Part shown: positions 28,472 to 37,462 of the stretch, piece after piece
Layout: each line of letters opens with the position of its first letter
Numbering within the stretch: the stretch's first letter is position 1
DNA from: Gracilaria domingensis
Taxonomy: Eukaryota; Rhodophyta; Florideophyceae; Gracilariales; Gracilariaceae
Length of the DNA stretch: 64,000 nt
Direction: 5' to 3'
Assembly (NCBI GenBank): GCA_022539475.1
Contig: VCMS01000131.1
Location: 81,727 to 145,726 of the forward strand
Position numbers and translations under genes: made by a program
The notes under the pieces: generated by a model
Database searches by the model: none
What the model saw: the letters and a program-made list of their open reading frames with translations, nothing else
What the model was told of the DNA's origin: nothing

Positions 28472-30382
28472 TTACACCTCAATAATGTTAAACTCTTCCT
28501 TCACAGTCTGCTCGAATACTTCTTCCTTAACTTCTGTTGATATAGATCCGCTTCGTTGGGGTTCCCCCTGCATCTGATCCGTTGGGCAGCCGGCCCCATT
28601 GATTCCCGCTACATCATGGGTAAGATGTTTAGCTGGCGCTGGTGCAGGTGCTGGAGGTGGCTGCTCTTGGGATGATACTCCCCCAGACTGCCGTGCCGCT
28701 TGCGAATCTTCGGTCTGAGGAGGGTGTTCGCTCCACGTTCTTTGTCTATCACAGCTATGCATAACGTTATGATCACCCTCGCCTGCATTGTGAATTAATG
28801 AAGAAGTCCGTGTAGAACTGGCTGGCACAGAATGTTCACTAGCAGTCACCCTGGACTGACTTTGATTCCGAGGGTTTGAAGACATAGGAGGTAAAACGTT
28901 GGTACTGTTGTCGTCGTCTTCGAGGGCATCATTCGCAGTGGGCTGGGGATGATGTTTTCTGCGATCTCCTTGGGCAGCAGGGATTCGCGGAGACATATGT
29001 TGGACGTGTTGTTTCAGTTCAGCTCCTTGTCCCGGATCGATGCGTTGCTTTTTCTGCGCAGCGTCAGCGGCATGGCTGTTGGTATCGTTCTTCCTCTTCA
29101 GCGACTTTTCGTTGGTACGCTGTAGGCCATAGCTTGGTGGCAAATTGGATTTTGCAGCAAGATGTGAGCGGTAGATCGCAGCCATATCCTCCTGATCGAC
29201 AAGTCCAGAGGAGTCCACAAAACCGAGCAGAAACTTTGACGACACATTGGTGAAGTCGATTCGACGCGCGAGCTTGACAGCATTTCTCCAGCGCGGTCCC
29301 GCCTTGCTAAGCTCCGTGTAGCCACGAGTGGCCCAGCAATACACAGCGCGGAAGAAGTATTCATCGTTACCATGACATGACTTCAATATGGTCGCAAATG
29401 TATTGGCATCAAGCTCCAAAACTGAGCAACGCAACTCTTCTTTAGTGGCGTGCGCTTCCAATGGTGTGCTTTCCTTCTGCATTGGGCCAAGAAAACTGGC
29501 TGGCTGCTCAAAGACGCGCCTCATCCATAGGTCGACGAGACGGTCAGCGTTGGTGGTTGGGAAGTTCATTATGGTGTTCATCGCGGAGCAAAGAAAGTTT
29601 GGTCTGTGACGAACCATAGCCAAAGCAGTTTTCTCACACCATGTGGAGAGATCAGGGGTGTGGCAAATGTGGGCAGCCTGTGCCAGTTGAATGACGTCGA
29701 CGATTGCAGTGTGTGGTACGTCATTATCCTTTCTCCACAACACAGAGGAGCGTACGTTTCGAACGAAAGAACAATCGTCGGTGTATATAAATTCAAGAAT
29801 GTGTTGCAATTGGCGGGAACTTATCGGAACTTGTTTAGCTTGAGCAGCAGAGCAGTTGGTGGCAGTGTGGGTATTGGGGCATGCGTAATCAACCAGGTAG
29901 GAATTGAGTGCAGTGAGGATTGATCGAGACACAGGAACACAGAGGTTCTCTTTGGTGTGCAAATGAGCATCACACACGCCCACACGATTGCTTCCCAACG
30001 CATCAAAAAGCTTTGACGTTACCCTAGACGTGTCCGAGACGAACGAATGCTGTGGTCTGTCGGACAAATCAAAGGGCAAAGGAGGCTCACAATCGTGGTG
30101 TCTTGGTGGTGCAGGGGGTGCTTGGGGCGCATGGGCGTTGGGATGAGCATTGGCGTTGGCTGCACTGGACCTCCTGCCTTTTCTATATGTGCCAGGTGAA
30201 GAACGCGGGTGGCGAGCGGAATTCTGATGACCACGTTGGTCACTTGGGGAATCTCTGGGCGCTGGGATTTGCTGCATGTTACGGCTGGGCGCTGGCGGCG
30301 CGGCAGACCTTCGTGCGGATCTTCTCCGCGAAGAACGTGAAGAAGGCGTGCGGTTGGATGATTGCTCTCGTGAGGCCGTCAT
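28472..30382 (-). CDS. BTB/POZ-domain protein with disordered ends
   Basis: 636 residues, single exon, ATG at 30382. Residues 1-110 are low-complexity R/S/P/A. Residues about 112-250 resemble a BTB fold: FVSDTSRVTSKLFDALGSN, an inserted variable loop, SSRQLQHILEFIYTDD (the typical BTB helix-strand end), then DVIQLAQAAHICHTPDL. A helical BACK-like segment follows to about 400 (e.g. MNTIMNFPTTNADRLVDLWM). The last 200 residues are disordered, with a KRKNDTNSHAADAAQKKQR nuclear-localisation-like patch and two VKEE (SUMO-type) sites at the very end. BTB proteins dimerise and often bring substrates to Cullin-3. No Kelch repeats are present. Function beyond the domain is unknown. Confidence 0.75.
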   Translation of the reverse strand: MTASREQSSNRTPSSRSSRRRSARRSAAPPAPSRNMQQIPAPRDSPSDQRGHQNSARHPRSSPGTYRKGRRSSAANANAHPNAHAPQAPPAPPRHHDCEPPLPFDLSDRPQHSFVSDTSRVTSKLFDALGSNRVGVCDAHLHTKENLCVPVSRSILTALNSYLVDYACPNTHTATNCSAAQAKQVPISSRQLQHILEFIYTDDCSFVRNVRSSVLWRKDNDVPHTAIVDVIQLAQAAHICHTPDLSTWCEKTALAMVRHRPNFLCSAMNTIMNFPTTNADRLVDLWMRRVFEQPASFLGPMQKESTPLEAHATKEELRCSVLELDANTFATILKSCHGNDEYFFRAVYCWATRGYTELSKAGPRWRNAVKLARRIDFTNVSSKFLLGFVDSSGLVDQEDMAAIYRSHLAAKSNLPPSYGLQRTNEKSLKRKNDTNSHAADAAQKKQRIDPGQGAELKQHVQHMSPRIPAAQGDRRKHHPQPTANDALEDDDNSTNVLPPMSSNPRNQSQSRVTASEHSVPASSTRTSSLIHNAGEGDHNVMHSCDRQRTWSEHPPQTEDSQAARQSGGVSSQEQPPPAPAPAPAKHLTHDVAGINGAGCPTDQMQGEPQRSGSISTEVKEEVFEQTVKEEFNIIEV

Positions 30383-31390
30383 GGGGTGCTGTGGGCTCTA
30401 GCGATGTGGCGACAAGGCGTGGGGAGTAAGATCGGACGAATGAGCAGTCGAGGGCAATGGCGAAGGTTACGTGCAGCACACGCGGAGTATATGACGTAGG
30501 AGCAACCTGTGTATGGACTCAAGATATGGCGGGAGTGAGCTTGAGGCTGGGCAGGGTTGCTTGATAGCGCAGATGGATATCGTACATCTGCTGCGGGGAT
30601 CAAATTCGGGTCCCGTCTCGGGAATGCCCTACCCTTGGTACAGCTGGTATAAATTGGAAAATGCGTGCGGACCGGCACAGAAATTCGGCACACTTGTTCG
30701 ACGTTGCACGTCGCCGCGACGCCCCGTTGCGTCAACGCTGTGCACCGAACTCCAGTGCTCGGCGGGAGGCGATGGGGGTTGGAAACTGGTTGGAAACTGG
30801 TTGGAAGGGGCTATCTTGTGCCCTGCTGTCAGCGTTTCGCGAATCGCACTTCTCTATCAGCTGAACACATGGAAGTTGTTGCGCCTACGGATTGTAGAGC
30901 AGCACAACTGAACACCGCACTCTCCGTCTGAGTCTATACCGGAAACGAGCCGCAGCCGGCCCAGAGACAGGAGTTCTTTGCCAACCCTCTCGACATACCG
31001 TCTACAACTCGCAGATTTGCCGTCAACGATCGGCGCGCCGCGCGATAACGCGCCAAGTGCCCCTCGCACAAGGTGCACTTCGCCAAATATGGACACGCCG
31101 CCACAAAAAGCTGCACGCGCGTGAAGAGCACAGCCAATGAACGCGCCACGTCCGGCGCTCAGTGCGTATGATTGGCCCATGTGTGCGCAAAAATCCGCTG
31201 CAAACCATCGCGCGCCACGACTGGGCCGTTCTTCTCCGCAGAGATAAATCTCTCCCGAGGGCGCCGCCGCCTTGAGACGTCCGGCGTGGCGTGGCGTTGC
31301 TCGACGGACTAGAGGGGCGTGTTTGGCGCGGCGACTCGAAGAAGGAACACATTTTTTCTTCGCGTGTTGAGTGTTCGTGAGCGCGGTGTC
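30383..31390. promoter_or_regulatory. Divergent region between BTB gene and the spliced unknown gene
   Basis: About 1.0 kb between head-to-head starts. Contains a direct repeat GGTTGGAAACTGGTTGGAA near 30,778-30,806 and a CGCG-rich part toward 31,040-31,320. No gene seen. Confidence 0.4.
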
Positions 31391-31977
31391 ATGGAGTGCG
31401 CGTTTGTGTGCGGCGGGGCGGCTGGGTTGCGGCGCGGTGTGCGACGTGACGTGTTGTGTCGAAGGAGAGTGGCGGTTTCAATGTCGTCCATTTCGAGGCC
31501 CGCTTCGAAGCAAATCTCGCTTCCGAATCTGGATGACTCCGATCAATCCCCCGTTCAGGACGTGCCCAACGTGCCCGAGGTAGCCGCCATCTCGGCCACC
31601 GTGTGCGAGTTCATGAACAAGGAGCATGTTCGAGACATTGCCAATTACATCATCAAGTTTGGTCACAACTTCGTACGTTTTCACATCACACGCTTGCTTC
31701 TTTCCCGCGCCCCCAATTTGTACTCTTTGGCTAACGAATGCGTGTTTGTCGTTGCTGTTGCGTATGGTAGGATGACTTTTCTCAACTCACTGCCGTCAAG
31801 ATGACTGCTTTGGACGCCGCCGGTTTCACCGCGGACGTAGTTTCATGCGATGAGTCGCAGTGCGTCTGCGTGCAGGAGAGATTGACATGGCCTTTGGGTC
31901 TCTGTCACAGTGCCAGCGATGTCATTTCTGCTCTCAAGCATCTCAGCATTCTGTGTGGTCTTCCGGCCGACTTCTAA
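31391..31977 (+). CDS. Spliced gene of unknown function
   Basis: Exon 1 from 31391 (or 31481) to 31672 and exon 2 from 31771 to 31977, joined in phase 0 across a 98-nt GT-AG intron (GTACGT donor, TGGTAG acceptor). The joined product is 162 residues, or 132 from the internal MSSISRPAS. If the upstream ATG is used, the first 30 residues (MECAFVCGGAAGLRRGVRRD and on) are arginine-rich and leader-like. The body has a helix EVAAISATVCEFMNKEHVRDI, the exon junction at GHNF/DDFSQL, then a segment with cysteines (SCDESQCVCVQ) and a final helix (ASDVISALKHLSILCGLP). I do not recognise the family. The splice is supported by both consensus ends and by continuous open frame. Confidence 0.55.
31673..31770 (+). 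other. Putative spliceosomal intron (98 nt)
   Basis: GTACGT...TGGTAG. Reading through gives an unrelated hydrophobic tail, while removal joins two helical coding parts in frame. Confidence 0.55.
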
Positions 31978-32454
31978 GACAAGCCGTATAACAGTCTTTT
32001 TCTTGCCCTATATGGATAGACATGCTCCGTTTTTTGGTTTCCTCTGCACTAGTATCTTTTGTGAGTGGGCATTTCTGTGTGCGTCGCGTGTGCCGCGCTT
32101 GTTCCTCAAGCTTTACAAGCACACCGTTGGCCTCGTTCATGAATGCACTCATGGATGTACCCGCACTCCTTCATCGCCTTATGTCAATACCGTAGTCTTG
32201 CTGTCTTGTGCCTGTGTCATAAAACACCCGCCGCTGATGGGTGCCACCGCTAATCGACGTGCTACCCATGTGGCGATACAGCAATCATTCAGCCTCTCGT
32301 ATCTTCCCTACTCTCCTACGTCACACGTCCTTTCAGGCCATGTGCCAAAGTACAGTACTCGTGTACGGTCGATTCTTCGTACCCACACAGACCTTGCGGT
32401 GTTGCTTTTTCGAAATCAACCAGGTCGGATTTCACGTCAAAAGGCATTCCAAGG
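31978..32454. other. Convergent intergenic region, no gene
   Basis: 477 nt between two stop codons. A plus-strand frame crossing it (31910-32488) has no family likeness and overlaps both neighbours. Confidence 0.4.
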
Positions 32455-33540
32455 TCACACCAACGAATCTTTTTCAGTTCTATCCTGACTTTTAATGTCC
32501 CTGTCTGCAGACACAACGTCTGGCAACTCCCATTTGCATGGCGAATCTTCAGCGAGCGACTGTACAGCAATTGGGGTCAATTCCTGTCTTCTTCGCCACT
32601 TTCTTGCACGTTTGGTGCTGCGTTTCGCAAGAGCTACTAACCGTCGCGGGTATTTCTTCCAAGTGTCACCATCGCGTTGTGGTCTTGCACTACGCGCAAG
32701 CTCCCCGCTTATGATGGCATTGTGATTTGGATTGATGACCAGTTGGCCGAACCCCAATCTCATGGAGTTGTCCATGTATATGTAAGCCTTCACATTTTGT
32801 TCGTTAGGCACTAGAATCTTGAGCCATTCGAATCGCTCAGCATTTTCACTCGCTGCGAACCACGTCTCCATCCAAACCGCAGCGGGTGTCTCTCTTCCTG
32901 GACAATATTCTGCCTTCACCACGTATTCTATCTCCGCCTTTCTGGAACTGTTGATCAAAAACTTTTTCCGCACTTCGGCAATTATGTTCTCCCATCCAGA
33001 CATGACTGGGCTGTTGGCACTGCTGAACAGCATGACAATGTTGCGCGTGTTAAGACCATTACCACCTAGCTGCCTCCCAAGCAAGTGGCCTCTTGTACAT
33101 TTCATGCCAGGTCCAAGCCATCCTGGCGGCCGATCGTAGTTGTACGCAGTTTTCCCGCAGTCTGCCAAATTTTCACCTGTTCTGTTCTTTACCGCCCGGA
33201 AGATAGCTCGTACTGATGAGGCTTTCCATTCCTTAAAGTCAGCGGTCGGATTCAAAATAGGTCTGTAAATCAGATTGACCCCATTTCGATCGAGGCAGTC
33301 CTGGTATATGTAGTCATCCTCACTTACTGGATACCGTCTTTCAAAATCATTGTTACCTTTGGGAGAAACGAATGCAGCTTGAAAAAAGGATCGAAGATTC
33401 TTCGCCCATGTGCGAATTTCACCAATGTCTTGGAGCTTTACGTTGTATACTACTGACGCAACGTAGACCGCAATGATCGTGTAAAGGACCGCCAAAGTTA
33501 AACAGATGGATAGCCTTCGAAACAAAGCCGCTGCCAACAT
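32455..33540 (-). CDS. Membrane-anchored DNA/RNA non-specific endonuclease-like protein
   Basis: 361 residues, ATG at 33540. Residues about 10-32 are one hydrophobic helix (LSICLTLAVLYTIIAVYV) after a short basic N-terminus: a signal anchor or uncleaved signal. Residues about 90-290 match the DNA/RNA non-specific endonuclease pattern (beta-beta-alpha metal finger, PF13930 type): TRGHLLGRQLGGNG at 149-162 with the catalytic His152, then NTRNIVMLFSSANSPVMSGW with the metal-binding Asn. The usual D of the DRGH motif is T here. The C-terminal 60 residues are basic (KRSTKRARKWRRRQ), which could bind nucleic acid. This family is widespread in bacteria and rarer in eukaryotes, so ancient transfer is possible. 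Role could be extracellular nucleic acid digestion, organelle DNA turnover, or defence; not decidable here. Confidence 0.72.
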   Translation of the reverse strand: MLAAALFRRLSICLTLAVLYTIIAVYVASVVYNVKLQDIGEIRTWAKNLRSFFQAAFVSPKGNNDFERRYPVSEDDYIYQDCLDRNGVNLIYRPILNPTADFKEWKASSVRAIFRAVKNRTGENLADCGKTAYNYDRPPGWLGPGMKCTRGHLLGRQLGGNGLNTRNIVMLFSSANSPVMSGWENIIAEVRKKFLINSSRKAEIEYVVKAEYCPGRETPAAVWMETWFAASENAERFEWLKILVPNEQNVKAYIYMDNSMRLGFGQLVINPNHNAIISGELARSARPQRDGDTWKKYPRRLVALAKRSTKRARKWRRRQELTPIAVQSLAEDSPCKWELPDVVSADRDIKSQDRTEKDSLV

Positions 33541-35040
33541 TGTTGGGGCTCATCACAAGAAAAGCATCATTTCGCGAGACGGTGAGGACGACCTACGTTT
33601 ATAGCCCTCGAAGTCAAGATTCCTTCGCTCTTCGAACCTTACAGGTCAACTGCTCCAAGGTCCTGAAAGTATGTTGGTACCAGCTATAGACCTGCAATGT
33701 AGTGATAACATTTGGCCTTTGAGGCTGGGCAGATTGGCGTTTTACCTGTCATTTTAGAATAGAGGAAGCGAAATGGGCCAGCTGACAACGGGAAAACGCA
33801 CAAACCTAGCCTATGGCTTGCGACAAGTTCAAAAAGTGCAAGAAAGATGGTTGCCCTTCGTGTACCTTCGGTACCTTCGATACTCCTGGTACCAGTGGTC
33901 CCAAGTTTGTACAAATTCTAATCTGGCTGACGTACTCGGGGTTTTCTGAACAGAAAGTATTGTCGACTGGATGGCATCGTTCTGCCATCGTGATTAACCC
34001 GAGCCAAATACACCAAAGAGAAAGTATGACGACTAATCGCATTAGCTTTTGTCCCCTTTTCTATACTCGAGGAAGGGACCTCGCCTTCTCTGGAATTTCT
34101 CATGACATGCAACAGCAGCAGGCTTTTCTTTTTTTTACTTTTCTCTCTCTAATATGGGCGCAGTAATCTAATTCCTACTGCTGAACATTTCTGTTGAATG
34201 AAACGCTCTTTCACTAGAAAACCCAATACTCCTTCTGGACATTTTCGAATTAAGTCTGCTACGTTCAGGGGTTGGTTCAATCAGATTGCAGCCGATTGCA
34301 ATCTCCCCTTAACCCTTGTCGACCACATGGAAGTCAACGCTTCCATGTCTGAAGTTCCTGGAATACCAAGGGTATTCCAAGACTTCGATGTATGAATGTT
34401 ACATAAAAACATCTAAACTTCTATTTCGTGTAGCCAACATGCCTTGCTGGCAAACTTCAGCAACCCTGCAACAGACTTTGTCTGCTCGATGCAACCGCCG
34501 TTTTAAGAGTAGAGCTGTTGCATATTATAAGCGCATCTTTGAGCGTGGTACGAGAACTATGCGGACTTGATATTCTTTTAATAGAAAAGAAACAATTTAC
34601 CATGTAACATACTGGTTAGAGCAAAAGTTGTTGCTCGAAACAAAAGCACTTTTCATACTCAGTTTCAAAACCATAGCTACATTCATCTTAGTGTTAGCCG
34701 TAAGCCTATGTGTATTTATTCACTATGATGTTCTTCGTTTGTCTCGAATCTTAACTTTCCTTGCAGCTGTGCATATTAAAAAGTTTGTTTTTTTCTAGAA
34801 ATGATTCATACAGCAATGGGACCTATCTCTATACTATGCGCAGCAACATGGAATACCATAGATTTCCACCAGGTTTTGCATCATTTTTCACTTATCACTA
34901 CCATAATAAACAGAAAAGTTCTCATTATTAGTATGTTTCAACAGATAAAAAATTTTCTCAACTAACTCAGCGTCCCAAAACCTTTCATTCTCTCCCTCTC
35001 TCTTACAGCCCCCATAGGTGTAACCAGGATAGGAACAATT
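33541..35040. other. Gene-poor, partly AT-rich stretch
   Basis: 1.5 kb. The left part holds GGTACC-rich short repeats near 33,858-33,895. From about 34,560 to 34,990 it is clearly AT-rich compared with the genes. A 117-codon frame at 33813-34166 has cysteines at its start but no likeness that I can name and ends in low complexity. Nothing supported. Confidence 0.4.
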
Positions 35041-35286
35041 TAATTGCTGGCGATTGCGCCTTACACAATCACTAGGGCAATCAATTACAATCCTCTACAG
35101 ACTTGCAATTGCGATATCAATTGCAAGCTTATTAACAATCTTAATTGCGATTTCGAGCTTCTTTGCAATCGTGATTGCGATTGCCGTCCTCTTCGCCATC
35201 GTAATTGAGATTGCCCGCTAATTGACAATTGTGATTGCGGTTGCCTGCTTCCTGGCAATGCGAATCAATTATAGTCTGCTTGACAA
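35041..35286. repeat. Degenerate GATTGC / GCAATC repeat array, block 1
   Basis: Many copies of (A/C)AATTGCGATT, GCAATCGTGATTGCGATTGC and similar in both orientations with an irregular period near 40 nt. The words are self-complementary, so the whole block can fold back. Confidence 0.7.
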
Positions 35287-35586
35287 TAACTGATGATGCA
35301 TCAAAGCTATTAAACTATGATAAAGAAACAGAATGTTAACTGAAAGAACAATACTAGAAGCACATCAAAAGCCCTCACATTGTACCAACAAAAGTGTCTA
35401 GCCAAGCCAGTTCTACTCAATAAGTAATATCTACGTAGTTCAGCGAGAAACTTTTGATAAATTCAACAATATCAATTAAAAGTTTACAAGACCGTCAATA
35501 AGGTTTTTGATAGCATCTCCGATAGAATTCAAATTTCACAACCAAAACTGCTTTCATTCGAAACAAGGGAGAGATTGTACTCGTGC

Positions 35587-35722
35587 AGTTTCTTGCAATC
35601 GCGATTGCGATTGCAACAAACATTGAAATCGCAATTGCGATTGCAAGGCACTTTAAAATCGTGATTGTGGTTGCAAAAACCCTTGGCAATCGCGATTGTG
35701 ATTGCAAGACACTTTGCAGTCA
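35587..35722. repeat. Degenerate GATTGC / GCAATC repeat array, block 2
   Basis: Four better-preserved units such as GCAATCGCGATTGCGATTGC followed by an A-rich spacer with ACTTT, period about 40 nt. Same motif as block 1 about 300 nt away; the segment between them is non-repetitive. Confidence 0.75.
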
Positions 35723-36055
35723 GGAATTGTGGAATACAATCGTTTTGAAAAGCTAAAGAACGGAGGGGAGCAAGAGGGAGCAGATTGGTCACAGAGAACA
35801 GTAAGAGTGTTTACAACCAAGAACAGAACTGTGAAACTCCTAGGGGTTGCCCTTCGACAGTGCCCGGATCCGCACGGAAGAGCCCTGTTTATCTTGTAGA
35901 ACCTAGCAGTGATACCGGCGATGAGCACGTGCTACTCGCCACCACGCGGTGTGCCTGGACTCGATCCGAGATCTACCAAACGAGACAAAATGAGTATGCG
36001 TACGAGACTTTTACGGAAACCAAAAATGACGACGATGACGCAAAAATCACGAAAA

Positions 36056-36499
36056 CGCACCGTGCTTCGCCTTCTTCAACTCAACATTCGGGGCTTTCTG
36101 GGATTCTCGAAAGGTGCAAAACTTTCGCATTTAGCGCACAACAACCTCATCGATTTCCACTGCCTGCAAGAGACCTTTCTTACCCCTACAGACGGTACAC
36201 AGAAGATAGAAGGATATGAGGCTATAGCACGATGTGATCGGCAGGTGGGATACACGATAGTAGACGAAAAAGGCGGTGGTGTGGCTGTGTACCTGCGCAA
36301 AAGATTTGGAGCTGATCTGATCTCATCTGAGTCTCGCGTTTCTGGAATAGAGATTGTCAGCGTCAGAGTTCAAATGACAAAAGCAATGCTATCAGCGGTA
36401 AATCCCTATATCGCCCACCACTCCGGCACTCGAATAGGTACGAATGCTCTCATGAAATGCATGAATCCGAGATGCGAAGTGCTTTTCGTAGTTTGTTGA
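36056..36499 (+). pseudogene. Fragment of a LINE (non-LTR retrotransposon) AP-type endonuclease
   Basis: The frame has the endonuclease/exonuclease/phosphatase pattern at its start: LRLLQLNIRGF (first catalytic Asn), DFHCLQETFL (Glu), GGGVAVYLRKRFGA, and VNPYIAHHSG. It breaks at LFVVC-stop, just where the GDFN motif should come. No reverse transcriptase follows, so it is a 3'-truncated, decayed copy. The left limit of the element is not clear; the frame is open from 35,909. Confidence 0.65.
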
Positions 36500-36733
36500 T
36501 CCGTTACCAAATTTGACACCTCATGTTATGAGAGGCTACTGTAGTAGTGGCCCTATTTTTGGGTATGTGTAGAAACGATAGTGTTTCTGCACACGTCTAC
36601 TGAGTTGGCACGATGCCGGGTAAGCCGTGGTAAATCTTTTACTGTTGTACAAGTATAGAATGTTGGCCGGTAGCTTCGGATAGTAAAATATACTTAGTCG
36701 ATATTTCTCTAAGTGCTTGATATAGATGGCGGT

Positions 36734-36757
36734 ACTTCCCGCCACATGGCGGGAAGT
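36734..36757. repeat. Perfect 11-bp palindrome in the putative LTR of element A
   Basis: ACTTCCCGCCA-CA-TGGCGGGAAGT, with GGCGGT and AACCGTC nearly complementary outside it. The sequence TTCCCGCC resembles an E2F-type site in both orientations, but that is only a likeness. Confidence 0.6.
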
Positions 36758-37301
36758 AACCGTCAATAATGCCTTTGGCTCAAGCTCTTTCCCGCGTTCG
36801 AATAGTGTTTTGTACCTAACCGGGTTTTACTCCCGTATTTTTGGAGTTTCTATCTATCTCTGTCCCCAAATAGTTCTAGACCGTCGCTATTTTATCTTTG
36901 CTGTTGTTTTATTGTTGTTATTTCCGTCATACAGCTCCAATACCTCTGTTTTGCTGTACAGGTTTGACCCACATTGTTTGAGAATATCTCTCAATCTCGC
37001 GAGTCAGTACAATGCTGTGCGGCTGGTTGGTTGTCCATTTTGCCCAACATCGTTGGCTTGGATATCTCTACTCGCTCTAGCTCGCCGGTAATACCGGACT
37101 TCTACGCCGATTCGACCTACCCCAACCTCTGGCTGCACGCCCAGGACGGCGCTGCCCGGATTTACAACCGGCCTGTGTCAGCCCTACCGGAAGGTCCTAC
37201 CACCGTCTCTACCCCTATAGGGAGGGGGGCTCGGACACCCCGTATGTGCGCTTTCCGCGACACGGCTCTGGTTTGCCTACTCGTGGGATTGCACCACAAA
37301 C

Positions 37302-37319
37302 TGATCTCCCGACTTAGAA
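37302..37319 (+). promoter_or_regulatory. Putative primer-binding site, element A (mutated TGG to TGA)
   Basis: TGATCTCCCGACTTAGAA, aligned with the same site in B, C and D, which all begin TGG as expected for the complement of a tRNA CCA end. Confidence 0.5.
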
Positions 37320-37462
37320 TCGGCATTATTGGCCAACATTTGTTGGAGTTGGTTCGCTTGTTTGGAGCCCAGATAGTTGGGAATATCCGTTCCTACGGTT
37401 CTTTCTTTGTCCGTTTTCGGAAGTTGTTTTGGTTTCCAATTGGCCGACTGTGTCGGTGAACG

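Noticed and set aside
31910..32488. 192-codon plus-strand frame between the unknown gene and the nuclease
   Set aside because: Overlaps both neighbours at their ends and has no recognisable domain.
33813..34166. 117-codon frame with early cysteines
   Set aside because: Looks like chance; low-complexity end and no family.
36736..36755. E2F-type TTCCCGCC sites in the LTR of element A
   Set aside because: Sequence likeness alone; no evidence that the host factor binds here.
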